Shown piece by piece: positions 42,216 to 52,373 of a stretch of 64,000 nucleotides of DNA (position 1 is its first letter; every line of letters starts with the position of its first letter). Source of the stretch: Bacillus sp. FSL K6-3431 (lineage in GTDB: Bacteria > Bacillota > Bacilli > Bacillales > Bacillaceae_C); NCBI RefSeq assembly GCF_038002605.1, contig NZ_JBBOCT010000001.1, positions 4,402,001 to 4,466,000 of the forward strand. Reading direction: 5' to 3'. The translations under genes and the position numbers were made by a program. The notes beneath the pieces are model-generated. The model was not told the origin of the DNA and made no database searches. It saw nothing but the letters and a program-made list of their open reading frames with translations.

Positions 42216-43040
42216 ATGAAGAAGCTGTTATTCGTAACAGACTTGTACTATGAAGCAAAAGGACGTGCATATTATGAGGAAGATTTATTCCTTACTTCAA
42301 AGCTTAGAGAAAATTTTCAGTTGCTAATTTGTCATCCAGAAGACGTTGAAACATTTGAAAAAGATTTTGACTTAATTGTATTTCGAAATGCTGGACCAGT
42401 AGCGAATTATAAGGATAAATATCTTACATTCCGAAATCGAGTAGTTTCAAATTGTTTGAAAACATATAATTCATTTGATGGAAAGGCCGATATGAATGGA
42501 AAAGAATACTTAATCGAGCTAACAGATGCCAAATTTCCTGTTATTCCAACGATTGATACACTCCATTCTTTAGATAAACTCCCTAATGTAGAAAACTATA
42601 TTTTAAAACCAAAAGATGGGGCTGATTCCATCGGGATGGAAATTGTCTTCAAAAATGAATTGTCCATAAAAGTGAACCCAAATAAAAAAGATACTTTAGT
42701 ACAGCCTTTTATTAACTTTGATTATGAGGTGTCTTTCTATTTCATCGACCATGAATTTCAATATGCTCTTTATGCACCAGATATAGAAAATAGATGGGAT
42801 CTAAAAGAGTATGTTCCTACGAAGGAAGATTTATTATTTGCGCAACGTTTCATTGAATGGAACAATCTTGATTGGGGAATTCAACGAGTGGATGCATGTC
42901 GAACTAATAAAGGCAATCTTTTATTAGTTGAACTTGAAGATTTAAATCCATATCTTTCTCTATTGGAATTATCATCTGAAACGCGTGATACATTCATAGA
43001 AACATTGAAAAAATCATTACATAAGGCTCTTCAATCCTAA
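42216..43040 (+). CDS. ATP-grasp fold protein
   Basis: The 274-residue protein starts at ATG 42216 after CAGCAGGTGAG. Its central region has the ATP-grasp pattern: ENYILKPKDGADSIGMEIVF holds the phosphate-loop lysine, LVQPFINFDYEVSFYFID the adenine side and metal-facing strand, and LLVELEDLNPYLSLLEL the ELNPY-type magnesium site. The first 110 residues are a Rossmann-like pre-ATP-grasp domain. It resembles glutathione-synthetase or RimK-like ligases in outline. The acid and amine substrates are unknown. Confidence 0.75.
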   Translation: MKKLLFVTDLYYEAKGRAYYEEDLFLTSKLRENFQLLICHPEDVETFEKDFDLIVFRNAGPVANYKDKYLTFRNRVVSNCLKTYNSFDGKADMNGKEYLIELTDAKFPVIPTIDTLHSLDKLPNVENYILKPKDGADSIGMEIVFKNELSIKVNPNKKDTLVQPFINFDYEVSFYFIDHEFQYALYAPDIENRWDLKEYVPTKEDLLFAQRFIEWNNLDWGIQRVDACRTNKGNLLLVELEDLNPYLSLLELSSETRDTFIETLKKSLHKALQS

Positions 43041-43127
43041 GAGGTAAATGAAAATATTGTACCCAATAAAAGAAAATTACGGATAGTAGTTTGGGTGAAA
43101 TTAAAAAATAGAAGTAGGCGTTTATCC

Positions 43128-43697
43128 ATGGAGATTTCATTGATTAGACATGGTAAATCTAAGTTTACCGATAGGCAGCTTATAACATGTAATGAGTTTA
43201 ATGATTGGGTAAAAAGGTACGATGATAAAGGGGTGTTAGAAGAAAGTTCCTATCCTATGGATACACTTAATAAGATACAATCAGCCAGTATTGTGATGAC
43301 TAGCGATTTGAAAAGGTCAGTTGAGTCAGCGATGCTATTGCATCAACATGCTAAAGTGACTTCGATGCCAGTCTTTCGCGAAACAGAGCTGCCTGTTTCT
43401 TCTTTAAAATGTAATGCGATAAAATTACATCCAAATATATGGGCAGTTGTTTTAAGGTGTTTGTGGTTTAGTGGATATTCAATAGGGTGTGAATCTTACA
43501 GCGATGCAAAGCAAAGGGCACAAAAGGCAGCGCAAGTATTAATTGAACACTCTCAAGAATATAAATCAAGTGCCTTAGTTGGACATGGTTTTTTTAATAT
43601 GTTAATAGCGAAAGAACTACAAAAAAGAGGATGGAAAGGTAAAAGAAGAACGAGTAGTAAACACTGGAACTGTACCACTTATTATTTTCATAATTAA
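43128..43697 (+). CDS. Histidine phosphatase family protein
   Basis: I start at ATG 43128 so that the phosphohistidine motif LIRHGKS begins at residue 5, as in the family; an upstream GTG at 43095 lacks a ribosome binding site. Arg in TSDLKRSVESAM is the second phosphate ligand and LVGHGFFNML the second catalytic histidine. The 189-residue protein is cytosolic. Relatives are broad phosphomonoesterases; specificity cannot be told. It lies 87 bp after the ATP-grasp gene. Confidence 0.85.
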   Translation: MEISLIRHGKSKFTDRQLITCNEFNDWVKRYDDKGVLEESSYPMDTLNKIQSASIVMTSDLKRSVESAMLLHQHAKVTSMPVFRETELPVSSLKCNAIKLHPNIWAVVLRCLWFSGYSIGCESYSDAKQRAQKAAQVLIEHSQEYKSSALVGHGFFNMLIAKELQKRGWKGKRRTSSKHWNCTTYYFHN

Positions 43698-44117
43698 TGA
43701 ACTTTTAGTTACCTTTATCGGTTGTTAGAAAATCAAAAAACTAATAATAAAAACAGATAGTATAGAGCCAATCCAATTTGGAATGGCTCTATATTTTTTA
43801 TGGATAAAAACCTTAATAAATGCGTTTTGGATGAGTATATCAATCCAGACTTTTTATAGTATCTTAAACATTTATCATAATCCAGCTTTTAAAAAAATGC
43901 TAATTATTATTCTTCTATAATATTAATATTGCTTTGGCTTTATTAACATTGTGTGACTTACCACTGTATTATTTCATGAACACTTTGTGACATTAATCAC
44001 AAAGAATTGTTTTTAGCATTCTATGAGAATAAAATAATCTATGTAGTTTTTCATTATCACTATATACGTCTTACATCATGTAAGTTAGCTTTTAAAATAA
44101 AAGAAAGGGGTACTTTA
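43698..44117 (+). other. Intergenic region before the qox operon
   Basis: A terminator lies at 43762-43798. The remaining AT-rich sequence presumably holds the qox promoter, but no -35/-10 pair is convincing to me. A TGTGAC-like motif is repeated (43952-43957 and 43987-43991, each in an ACA/TGT context), which could be an operator. Confidence 0.35.
43762..43798 (+). terminator. Intrinsic terminator
   Basis: ATAGAGCCA (43762-43770) pairs with TGGCTCTAT (43784-43792), followed by six T residues. Confidence 0.85.
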
Positions 44118-45050
44118 ATGAAAATGAAATGGGCTCTTTTAAGTTTGGTTATCACTAGTATCGTGGCGTTAACGGGTTGTGAATCATTAATGGTTTTGGA
44201 TCCTAAAGGGCCACAAGCTGAAACGCAAGCGAATGTCATTTGGATTTCGATTGCGACCATGGCGGTCGTTGTGATTGTCGTTTTCGCTCTATTAATATTT
44301 ATTGTAACAAAATACCGTGCATCGAAACAAAGTGATGATTATGAACCACCACACATTGAAGGGAATCCGATTGTTGAATCAATTATTGTCGGGATTCCAG
44401 TTTTAATCATCATCTTTCTTTCAATCGTAACTGTTAAATCCACATATGAAGTGGAGGCAACACCGAAAGGCTATGAAAATCAAGAACCATTGATTGTTTA
44501 TGCCTCATCTTCTAATTGGAAATGGCATTTTAGTTATCCTGAAGAGGATATAGAAACAGTTAACTACTTATATATCCCCACAGATCGGGCATTGGAATTT
44601 AAACTGTATTCATACGGACCGATCACGAGTTTTTGGATTCCACAACTTGGGGGACAAAAATACGCGATGTCGGACATGGTGACCACATTACACTTAGCAG
44701 CCAGCGTCCCTGGTGAATACATGGGACGAAATGCAAACTTTAGTGGGAAAGGATTCGCCGAAAATACGTTCCAAGTGAAGGCAATGCCAGAATCAGAGTT
44801 TGATCAATGGGTGGAAGACGTGAAAACAACAGCTGATCCGCTAACAGAAGAAAAATTCAATGAGTTACTAGAACCGGGTCATCTTGGACAGTTGACGTTC
44901 AGTGGAACACATTTAGAATTCTTGCCTGCTCCAGAAGGGGAACATGGTGGCCATAATCATGGATCAAATGATTCTCAAGAAGAATCAGGAGATGAGCATG
45001 ACGGACATAAACACGATACAGGCGATTCTCATGAAGAATCGAACGAGTAA
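44118..45050 (+). CDS. qoxA: Cytochrome aa3 menaquinol oxidase subunit II
   Basis: ATG 44118 follows GAAAGGGG. The 310-residue lipoprotein has a signal with lipobox LTGC, two helices (IWISIATMAVVVIVVFALLI and SIIVGIPVLIIIFLSIVTV), and a cupredoxin domain outside the membrane. The domain has WKWHFSYPEED and TSFWIPQLGGQKYAM but lacks the Cys and His ligands of the CuA site. It is therefore a quinol rather than cytochrome c oxidase. The tail is unusually rich in His and acidic residues (HGGHNHGSND...HDGHKHD), which may bind metals. It is the first gene of qoxABCD. Confidence 0.93.
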   Translation: MKMKWALLSLVITSIVALTGCESLMVLDPKGPQAETQANVIWISIATMAVVVIVVFALLIFIVTKYRASKQSDDYEPPHIEGNPIVESIIVGIPVLIIIFLSIVTVKSTYEVEATPKGYENQEPLIVYASSSNWKWHFSYPEEDIETVNYLYIPTDRALEFKLYSYGPITSFWIPQLGGQKYAMSDMVTTLHLAASVPGEYMGRNANFSGKGFAENTFQVKAMPESEFDQWVEDVKTTADPLTEEKFNELLEPGHLGQLTFSGTHLEFLPAPEGEHGGHNHGSNDSQEESGDEHDGHKHDTGDSHEESNE

Positions 45051-45139
45051 GATTCAAACAAAATCATAACTAGGTTCTAAGTTTGTTAACTACTAGTTTT
45101 AGATGACAGGAAATATTCCTTGAAAGGAGTCTAAGAAGT

Positions 45140-47089
45140 ATGAATTACTTTGATCGATTTGCCATTCCACACCCAAGTCCTGCAATTTATGCAGCGATGG
45201 TTGCTATAGGCCTTACGGTTATTGCAGTTATTGCAGGCTTAACATATTTTAAAAAATGGGGTTATTTATGGCGTGAATGGTTAACAACCGTAGACCATAA
45301 ACGGATCGGGATTATGTATTTGATTTCTGCTTTGCTCATGTTATTTCGTGGCGGAGTGGATGCACTAATGATGCGGGCGCAAACTGCCGTACCCGAAAAC
45401 ACGCTATTAGATGCCCAGCATTACAATGAAGTTTTTACTACCCATGGAGTGGTTATGATCATTTTTATGGCAATGCCGTTTATTTTTGCCTTAATGAACT
45501 TCGTTGTTCCATTACAAATTGGTGCTCGTGACGTAGCATTTCCGCGCTTAAATGCACTAAGTTTTTGGACATTCTTTATGGGTGCGATGTTATTCAATAT
45601 TTCTTTTGTTGTTGGTGGTTCTCCTGATGCAGGTTGGACTTCCTACTTCCCGCTCGCTGGCAATGATTTCAGTCAATCTGTCGGGACAAATTATTATATG
45701 CTAGCAATTCAGATTGCTGGAATTGGTACATTAATATCCGGTATTAACTTTATTACGACTATCTTAAAAATGAGAGCACCTGGTATGACATTAATGAAGA
45801 TGCCAATGTTCACATGGACTGCATTTATCACGAATGCAATTGTCGTTTTTGCATTTCCAGTACTGACTGTTACACTTCTTTTGGGAACAATGGATAGGCT
45901 ATTCGGCGCAAACATCTTTACAACAACAAATGGCGGCATGGATATGCTCTGGGCGAATCTATTCTGGGTTTGGGGACATCCAGAAGTGTATATCTTAGTT
46001 TTGCCGGCATTTGGAATATATAGTGAGATTATCTCTACTTTTTCACAACGTAATCTATACGGGTATAAATCAATGGTTGGTTCCATTGTAATTATCTCGT
46101 TTTTGTCCTTCTTAGTTTGGACACACCATTTCTTTACAATGGGGCAAGGACCACTGACAAATAGTATTTTCTCGATTACGACAATGGCGATTGCAGTTCC
46201 TACGGGTATTAAGATTTTTAACTGGTTGTTTACGATGTGGAAAGGGAAAATTAAATTTACGGTTCCCATGCTTTATGCGGTAGGATTCATTCCGATTTTT
46301 ACTATAGGTGGGGTTACTGGGGTTATGCTTGGCATGGCAAGTGCTGACTATCAATACCATAATACAATGTTTTTAGTCGCACACTTTCACTATACAATTA
46401 TTCCTGGTGTAGTATTCGCAATGCTTGCTGGACTTACTTACTGGTGGCCAAAAATGTTTGGCTTTATGCTAAATGAAAAAATCGGAAAATGGGCATTCTG
46501 GTTTATTGCTATCAGTTTTAACGTAACGTTCTTTCCAATGTTCTTTACTGGTTTAGATGGGCAAGCACGTAGAATGTACACATATTCTGAATCAGCTGGG
46601 TTTGGACCACTTAATTTACTTTCGTTTGTGGGAGCACTAGGACTTGCAGTTGGCTTTGCTTTAATTGTATATAACGTCTATTACAGTACTCGCTATGCTT
46701 CAAGAAATATCAGTTCAGATCCCTGGGATGCACGTTCTCTTGAGTGGGCTACACACAGCCCGGTACCATCATACAACTTTGCGATCACACCGCAGGTTAA
46801 TTCTATTGAAACATTCTGGGATTATAAGAAAAAGGATCATCCATTATTCAAAGGTAAAATAGAAAAAATTCATATGCCAAATAATAGCGGTGTTCCATTT
46901 ATCATTGGTTGTATTTTCTTTGTATGGGGATTTTCATTGGTATTTAGTATGTGGATTCCAGCAGTCATTACAACAATTGCTATATTTGCTTGTCTGGCTC
47001 ACCGTTCATTTGAAAAAGATGACGGCCATTATATTTCCGTTAAGGAAGTTGAAGATACAGAAAAAAAACTGCGAGGTGTTAGCAAATGA
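45140..47089 (+). CDS. qoxB: Menaquinol oxidase subunit I
   Basis: The 649-residue integral membrane protein starts at ATG 45140 after GAAAGGAG. Heme and copper ligands are visible: FTTHGVVMI (low-spin heme), [11 protein letters not shown] (CuB His and the cross-linked Tyr), WTHHFFTMG (two CuB His) and LVAHFHYTI (heme a3 and low-spin heme His). The K- and D-channel segments of heme-copper oxidases of type A are in place. With about 14 helices it reduces oxygen to water while pumping protons. Four-base overlap with qoxC. Confidence 0.95.
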   Translation: MNYFDRFAIPHPSPAIYAAMVAIGLTVIAVIAGLTYFKKWGYLWREWLTTVDHKRIGIMYLISALLMLFRGGVDALMMRAQTAVPENTLLDAQHYNEVFTTHGVVMIIFMAMPFIFALMNFVVPLQIGARDVAFPRLNALSFWTFFMGAMLFNISFVVGGSPDAGWTSYFPLAGNDFSQSVGTNYYMLAIQIAGIGTLISGINFITTILKMRAPGMTLMKMPMFTWTAFITNAIVVFAFPVLTVTLLLGTMDRLFGANIFTTTNGGMDMLWANLFWVWGHPEVYILVLPAFGIYSEIISTFSQRNLYGYKSMVGSIVIISFLSFLVWTHHFFTMGQGPLTNSIFSITTMAIAVPTGIKIFNWLFTMWKGKIKFTVPMLYAVGFIPIFTIGGVTGVMLGMASADYQYHNTMFLVAHFHYTIIPGVVFAMLAGLTYWWPKMFGFMLNEKIGKWAFWFIAISFNVTFFPMFFTGLDGQARRMYTYSESAGFGPLNLLSFVGALGLAVGFALIVYNVYYSTRYASRNISSDPWDARSLEWATHSPVPSYNFAITPQVNSIETFWDYKKKDHPLFKGKIEKIHMPNNSGVPFIIGCIFFVWGFSLVFSMWIPAVITTIAIFACLAHRSFEKDDGHYISVKEVEDTEKKLRGVSK

Positions 47090-47682
47090 AAATAGATCAC
47101 TCGCTTCCACTTGAATATAGCACGGAACAAAATAAACTAAATATTTTAGGGTTCTGGATTTTTATCGGAGCCGAAGTTATGCTGTTTGCCACACTTTTCG
47201 CAACCTATTTCACATTAGCGAATCGCACTGGAAACGGGCCTTCTGGAGCAGAGATTTTTGAAATTACTCCAGTGCTCATTGAAACGCTTGTGTTGTTAAC
47301 AAGTAGCTTTATGATCGGTCTTGGTGTTCATGCTATGCGCATCGGTAAAAAGAATGCAATGATCACATTCTTTGCGATCACACTACTTCTTGGCCTCGTA
47401 TTTTTAGGCGTAGAGATTTATGAGTTTACTCATTATGTTCACATTGGGGCAGGACTTCAAACGAGTGCATTCACGGCCATCCTATTAACCACTTTAGGCA
47501 CACATGGGGCACACGTGACACTAGGTTTGTTCTGGGGATTATTTATCATTCTTCAAGTGAAAAAACGAGGACTAACGCCTGAAACAGCCAATAAATCATT
47601 CATTTTTTCACTTTACTGGCATTTCTTAGATATAGTTTGGATCTTTATTTTCAGCTTTGTCTATTTGAAAGGAATGATGTAG
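47086..47682 (+). CDS. qoxC: Menaquinol oxidase subunit III
   Basis: The start overlaps the qoxB stop by four bases (ATGA), the usual translational coupling. The 198-residue protein has five helices with [20 protein letters not shown], the family acidic residues [15 protein letters not shown], and [19 protein letters not shown] at the end. It belongs to the heme-copper oxidase subunit III family without redox centres and stabilises subunit I. Confidence 0.93.
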   Translation: MKIDHSLPLEYSTEQNKLNILGFWIFIGAEVMLFATLFATYFTLANRTGNGPSGAEIFEITPVLIETLVLLTSSFMIGLGVHAMRIGKKNAMITFFAITLLLGLVFLGVEIYEFTHYVHIGAGLQTSAFTAILLTTLGTHGAHVTLGLFWGLFIILQVKKRGLTPETANKSFIFSLYWHFLDIVWIFIFSFVYLKGMM

Positions 47683-47684
47683 AT

Positions 47685-47966
47685 ATGAGCGAATTATTCC
47701 CGCGCAAGCAAGTAATGGGTTTTTTATTTTCGCTGATACTTACTGCAATTGCTCTTACTGTTTATTTCTTTGACATGTCATTTGCAGTAGGTATGACCAT
47801 TCTTTTAGTTACAGCATTTGTGCAAGCAGCAGTGCAGCTCGTTGTATTTATGCACGCTGGTGAAACTGGAGATAAAAAATCAATATATATAAATATCTAT
47901 TACGCATTTGCTATAGCTTTAGTTACTATCTTTGGTACATTACTCATTATGATTTGGGATATGTAG
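47685..47966 (+). CDS. qoxD: Menaquinol oxidase subunit IV
   Basis: ATG 47685 is two bases after the qoxC stop; the Shine-Dalgarno AAGGAATGAT lies in the end of qoxC. The 93-residue protein has three helices (VMGFLFSLILTAIALTVYF, VGMTILLVTAFVQAAVQLVVF and AFAIALVTIFGTLLIMIW). The sequence QAAVQLVVFMHA is typical of bacterial oxidase subunit IV. Confidence 0.92.
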   Translation: MSELFPRKQVMGFLFSLILTAIALTVYFFDMSFAVGMTILLVTAFVQAAVQLVVFMHAGETGDKKSIYINIYYAFAIALVTIFGTLLIMIWDM

Positions 47967-47981
47967 CATAAATGAATCACG

Positions 47982-48008
47982 AGGAGCGTCTAAAATGGCG
48001 CTCCTTTC
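47982..48008 (+). terminator. Intrinsic terminator of the qox operon
   Basis: AGGAGCG (47982-47988) pairs with CGCTCCT (47999-48005), followed by T-rich sequence. Confidence 0.75.
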
Positions 48009-48166
48009 ATATATATATTGCGGATGAACAGGTAGTTGATTCATTAAGCAATGTTCTAGTAAAATTGATTGCTTTCTTTTCATATGATGTTAACATCGAC
48101 ATTTATATCCTCATGTCTATTGTTTAGTAAAACTCACATTGATATAAGTTTCATTGGACCGGACCT

Positions 48167-48385
48167 TTATTCTTTAGCTGTTTTATTCTGCATCTCTTCT
48201 GTAGCCACGAAAAATACACCCATTAGAAAGATAAAAATAGCCCCCATAACTGTACCAATACCAATGCCTGTTACTGCACTGTAATCGCTTAGAAAAAAGC
48301 CGTATAAGAAAATGATAATTCCGATAGTAAGTATTGTGAAACCAACAAACTTCGCCGCATTAAGTATTTTCAAATTAGCTACCAT
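48167..48385 (-). CDS. Small two-helix membrane protein
   Basis: I start at 48385 because AAAGGGGGGCGG immediately precedes that ATG. The 72-residue protein has helices at about 12-31 and 38-60 (FTILTIGIIIFLYGFFL and GIGTVMGAIFIFLMGVFFVA). Similar small proteins occur widely in Bacillus with unknown function. It points towards the qox operon. Confidence 0.65.
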   Translation of the reverse strand: MVANLKILNAAKFVGFTILTIGIIIFLYGFFLSDYSAVTGIGIGTVMGAIFIFLMGVFFVATEEMQNKTAKE

Positions 48386-48613
48386 TTCCCGCCCCCCTTT
48401 GTACTTATTATTCATCTTGTTCACAAAGTTGTCAAATGTTTTTTGAACATTGTTTTAAGCACTTACATTACAATATGAAATTAATTGCTATTTCGTTTAA
48501 ATTGTGATTAATTTCATCAATCATATATGATGGTTCTACTATTCCACTTTCTTTTTTCCATTGGTATAAGGGTTTCGTTTCATTAAAAATATTTTATAAA
48601 GGAGCATTATTTT

Positions 48614-49039
48614 ATGATGAAACCACGAATTACAGTGATTACATTAGGTGTAGATGATTTAGAAAAATCGATGCTATTTTATCGCGATGGACTTGGACTA
48701 CCGACTCAGGGCATAGTGGGCCAAGAGTTTGAGCATGGTGCCGTTGCTTTCTTTGACTTACAGGGAGGCTTGAAACTCGCCATATGGAATCGCAAGGATA
48801 TTGCACATGATGCAAAGATCAGTCAAACTGTATCAAGTCCTACTGAATTTACTATTGGTCACAATGTAGGAAGTAAAGAAGAAGTTGACAATGTAATGGG
48901 ACAAGCAAGGATAGCTGGTGCTCTTATAACTGTTCCACCTCATGATACTTTTTGGGGTGGATATTCTGGTTACTTCCAAGATCCAGACGGCCATTTGTGG
49001 GAAGTTGTCTGGAATCCACAATGGGATATAAATGAATAG
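48614..49039 (+). CDS. VOC (glyoxalase) family protein
   Basis: ATG 48614 follows AAAGGAG. The 141-residue protein has the VOC pattern: RITVITLGVDDLEKSMLFYR, GLGLPTQGI, GAVAFFDLQGGLKLAIW, and in the second half FTIGHNVGSKEEVDNVMGQA and YFQDPDGHLWEVVWNP. The glutamate in LWEVVWNP is a likely metal ligand. Function unknown; unrelated in sequence to the VOC gene at 6853 and to FosB. Confidence 0.88.
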   Translation: MMKPRITVITLGVDDLEKSMLFYRDGLGLPTQGIVGQEFEHGAVAFFDLQGGLKLAIWNRKDIAHDAKISQTVSSPTEFTIGHNVGSKEEVDNVMGQARIAGALITVPPHDTFWGGYSGYFQDPDGHLWEVVWNPQWDINE

Positions 49040-49638
49040 AGGGCATTTGAACTGCAATCTTGCTTTACAAACATGTATAAGGATCTAAAAGATAGAAAGT
49101 AAGTAATAAATAATTACTTATAAGTGGATATTTTTAACTTAAACACAGCCTTTCTCGATATGACTTCTATTGAATCATGGGAGATGACAGGCTCTCACTA
49201 AATCCATATAGATTTAGTGAGAAGCAAAACCCTGATGATTGTATAGTTGAAAATATTTAAGTAATGATCAAAGAGTCTTTCTATTATAAGAAGGACTCTT
49301 TCATTTATAAAAAGCTAGGTAATATTTCCCGGGAAACAAAAAATGACATCTATACATATTAATCTACAAGTTTTTATTTAAAGTAGTGAAAAAGAACAGT
49401 ATGGATGGTGGTTCCCTCTGAAGTATCGAGCCAAGTTAATCCAAAATAAGAACTGGGAAAAGGAAAATATGATTTTTACTTTTCTAGGTGAATTTTCGTA
49501 TATCAAAAATAATTAGATTATTTAGAATGTGATTTATGTGGAAAAAAAGAGATGAAATTCCAAGAAAGATTATTAGCATGAAAATTATCTCTAAGGTTAA
49601 TCTATTATGGATTAACTTTAAAAAGGGGGGCTTATCGA
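49040..49638. other. Intergenic stretch with hairpins and a relic
   Basis: A 12-bp stem without a T-run is at 49193-49222 (CTCACTAAATC/GATTTAGTGAG), and a terminator is at 49270-49305. Around 49405-49515 one frame is protein-like (WWFPLKYRAKLIQNKNWEKE), probably a relic. Confidence 0.4.
49270..49305 (+). terminator. Intrinsic terminator
   Basis: AAAGAGTC (49270-49277) pairs with GACTCTTT (49294-49301); T-rich sequence follows. Confidence 0.7.
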
Positions 49639-49770
49639 ATGACTCAATCTAAACGCCAGAAAGAGCGACAATGGAAAGAACGGAAACAATCGCAAAACCC
49701 ACATGGCAAAGTTAAGTCTTTTGAGCAATTAGTTGACGGTGCAGGAAAAGGTGAATCTGAAAACAAGTAA
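49639..49770 (+). CDS. Small basic protein, DUF6254-like (43 residues)
   Basis: ATG 49639 follows AAAAAGGGGGG. The product begins MTQSKRQKERQWKERKQ and continues NPHGKVKSFEQLVD, the pattern I associate with the short DUF6254 family of Bacillus. It is very basic at the N-terminus and is likely cytosolic. Function unknown. A weak hairpin (CCAAG/CTTGG) follows. Confidence 0.6.
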   Translation: MTQSKRQKERQWKERKQSQNPHGKVKSFEQLVDGAGKGESENK

Positions 49771-50261
49771 ATCTATCAAGTAAAGGCCAAGGCAAAATAG
49801 ACTTGTCTTGGTCCTTTATATTAAAATTTGAGTGAAAGTTAAGCAAAAGTAGACAAGACTCATAACACGCTTAACGTAGATGTTAGCGCTATTATTAGCG
49901 AATTTGAAGGTTGTTTGTTTATAGAGTATTTATTTAAATAAGGTAAACCTTTGTTTGTAACTGATCGCACAGTTATTACGGCATATATTACCTATTTTTA
50001 TTAATTATTTTTCGACAAACTAATCAATTTAACCTTTCTTTATAGTATAATTTTGAATATATACAGAATTTCGCCATATTAGGCTTGAAATACGGATTAT
50101 CTGTGAATACTATGATTTTTTTGATGGCTCTACATATATGAGAGAATGATAACTTTACATTCTTGTGAAAAAAGTATTGGAGCTTGCTTCAAGGATTTAT
50201 ACTAAAATTGAATTGACACATATTCAACATAATTTAATCACATAGGAGCGTAATAATATTA
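49771..50261. other. AT-rich region upstream of the Agr-like locus
   Basis: No gene is seen. It probably holds the promoter of the downstream operon, but I cannot choose one with confidence. The ribosome binding site of the kinase (AGGAGCG) is at its end. Confidence 0.35.
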
Positions 50262-51059
50262 ATGAACTGGTTATTGATCAAAAAAATACTTCGGAAAAAG
50301 AAAATTCACTCGTTAAATAAGCGAGTGACAGAAAGCATAGATTCATTGCCAGACAAGCCAAACGAACAGAAATCTCCAGAAAACTACGACGAAGTCATTG
50401 GGCGAATGGCTGCTTTTTTTGCCCATGAAATCCGTAATCCACTAACATCCATAATCGGTTTTGCTCAGTTTCTCGAACAAGATCAAGTAGTCCAATCCAA
50501 TCATAATATTAGTCAGTACCTATCCATTATTAAAGAGGAAGCTTTACGAATGGAGTCGTTAATTAAGGAGCTTCTGAGTTTATCAACGACCGATTTTCAT
50601 CAAGATAATCTTTCTATCATTGATATGAAATACAGCATCGAAAAAGTAATTACTATTTTTTCTATGCAACCAAATCATGCGAATGTCCAATTCTCAACGA
50701 GTTTTTCAGATGAAACCTATATCAATGGAAACGTAGGTCGGTTTGAGCAATTGCTCATTAATTTAATTAATAATGCAATTGAAGCGTCGAACGATGATTG
50801 TATCATTGATATTCACATTGAAAAAGAAAACGAATATGCATCTGTCTTGATTAGTGACAATGGTATAGGTATTCCAGTGGAACAACTTGAACAGATTTTC
50901 TTTCCTCTGTATACAACGAAAGATGAGGGTACTGGAGTGGGGCTGCCTATTTGTAAAGCAATTGTGGAAACGTTAAATGGGACGATTTCTATTCAGAATA
51001 ATCTACCTAAAGGCACTCAAGTAAAGTTAAGGATACCTTTAATGAAGGATCCAGCGTGA
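50262..51059 (+). CDS. Soluble sensor histidine kinase, first gene of the Agr-like locus
   Basis: The 265-residue protein starts at ATG 50262 after AGGAGCG. It lacks membrane helices and a sensor domain. The H box is FFAHEIRNPLTS (phospho-acceptor H55), followed by the HisKA helices, N box LINLINNAIEAS (N170/N171), G1 DNGIGIP, F box FFPLYTTK and G2 GTGVGLP. It looks fully active and is like the kinases of the sporulation or Kin group. No response regulator is nearby, so the partner must be elsewhere (Spo0F-like candidates). It lies 38 bp upstream of the AgrC-like gene. Confidence 0.9.
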   Translation: MNWLLIKKILRKKKIHSLNKRVTESIDSLPDKPNEQKSPENYDEVIGRMAAFFAHEIRNPLTSIIGFAQFLEQDQVVQSNHNISQYLSIIKEEALRMESLIKELLSLSTTDFHQDNLSIIDMKYSIEKVITIFSMQPNHANVQFSTSFSDETYINGNVGRFEQLLINLINNAIEASNDDCIIDIHIEKENEYASVLISDNGIGIPVEQLEQIFFPLYTTKDEGTGVGLPICKAIVETLNGTISIQNNLPKGTQVKLRIPLMKDPA

Positions 51060-51097
51060 AAGTGAGAGACCACTAAATAATATAGGAGTTATTGCAT

Positions 51098-52360
51098 ATG
51101 AATGGCATTATTACCTTTTTTATGTCCATATTTGAATGGACATCCCTGTTAATCTTTCCAATTGTTTTATTAGGCTATCCATTTCGTAGATATTTTAAAT
51201 CGATTATGATTATTTCAGTGATTATAGGTCTGTTTTCCTATGTGCTACACATGACATCACTTCACATATTAGTTATTATAGCTTTTCAAATGGTCACTTT
51301 ACTGCTGCTAATTAAGTGGTTATTTCGGGCGAAAAAACTTGAAGCTTTGGTCATCACTAGTATGGGATATGGTTTTTATATATTTATACAAATGCTTCTC
51401 CTTGAAATTATTGCGCGATTATTTGAATTTGAACATTTCCAACTATTTTTTACATTTAATGCAAAAACAATGATACAAATAGTTGGATTTACCTTTATTT
51501 TTACAATTAGCTTAGCTATCTATTATTCAAAATATCAATTGGATGAGTTACGTCATTATATTATTGCCCCATCTGTTAATAAGAAATATCAGACAATCAT
51601 CATCCTGATCTCTTTCTTAACCTTTATCTTTTCTTGGTTAATCATATTTTCGATGGTGGTAGTAGATTCAACCTCTAAAAATATGCTCATACTTTCTATC
51701 ATGGTATTCAGTTTTATTATCTTATCATTTTATTTAATATTACATACGCAGTTTCAAAGGAAACGAATCGTTGAGGCAAGAAAGTTTTTTCTCGACCAAG
51801 ATCAACAAGCATCGTTACTTATGGAAAAACTGAAGAAGGATGAAAGCACGCATTTTCAAGTTATTGTAAAGCTTGCGGAACGTCAAGCACCACAACTTAT
51901 TAAAGAATATATTAAAGCGAATCAATTAGACGAAGGCCCGGCACAAATAAATGTACAGGCCGATCTTACACCCTCAATAGACGAGTTACTCTATGCTTTC
52001 CTGATTAATAAAAGAAAACTTGCTAGTTTATTCGGTATTTCAATTCAAGTATCTAAACAAATTGAATACGATGCACCTACTGCACTCCAGCAAATACGTT
52101 GTCTAAGCATTATTATCGATGACTTAATTTATATGCTTTACGAATCATCTGTAACCGTGGATAAAACTATTTACTTTCATATAGAAGCAATGAACAATGA
52201 AGGTATATCCTATACAATTTCTTGCTCTCTTTACATCAAGGAACAGACTCACACAAATTTACAGCTGTTTGATGCGCTTGTACAATTCAAACAGCTAGGA
52301 GCGGTCATTCAATCAGAGTGGCAACCAGTACACTTAACGATTCGCACGCCTATAAAATAA
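51098..52360 (+). CDS. AgrC-like polytopic sensor with eroded kinase domain
   Basis: I use ATG 51098 because AGGAG lies nine bases before it. The 420-residue protein has seven hydrophobic segments in the first 215 residues, as in peptide receptors of the AgrC/ComP type. A coiled linker is followed by a helical C-terminus where FLINKRKLASLFGISIQVSK matches the family's cytosolic core. The H box is absent (no H-E/D-x-x-N sequence), and the N-box position reads LSIIIDDLIYMLYES with aspartates. G boxes cannot be recognised. It therefore appears to be a receptor without kinase activity. Confidence 0.7.
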   Translation: MNGIITFFMSIFEWTSLLIFPIVLLGYPFRRYFKSIMIISVIIGLFSYVLHMTSLHILVIIAFQMVTLLLLIKWLFRAKKLEALVITSMGYGFYIFIQMLLLEIIARLFEFEHFQLFFTFNAKTMIQIVGFTFIFTISLAIYYSKYQLDELRHYIIAPSVNKKYQTIIILISFLTFIFSWLIIFSMVVVDSTSKNMLILSIMVFSFIILSFYLILHTQFQRKRIVEARKFFLDQDQQASLLMEKLKKDESTHFQVIVKLAERQAPQLIKEYIKANQLDEGPAQINVQADLTPSIDELLYAFLINKRKLASLFGISIQVSKQIEYDAPTALQQIRCLSIIIDDLIYMLYESSVTVDKTIYFHIEAMNNEGISYTISCSLYIKEQTHTNLQLFDALVQFKQLGAVIQSEWQPVHLTIRTPIK

Positions 52361-52373
52361 AGGAAGTGGCGCT

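Noticed and set aside
45709..46269. A 186-codon open frame on the minus strand
   Set aside because: It lies entirely inside qoxB, whose heme and copper ligands are all intact on the plus strand. It has no ribosome binding site and its sequence is not protein-like.
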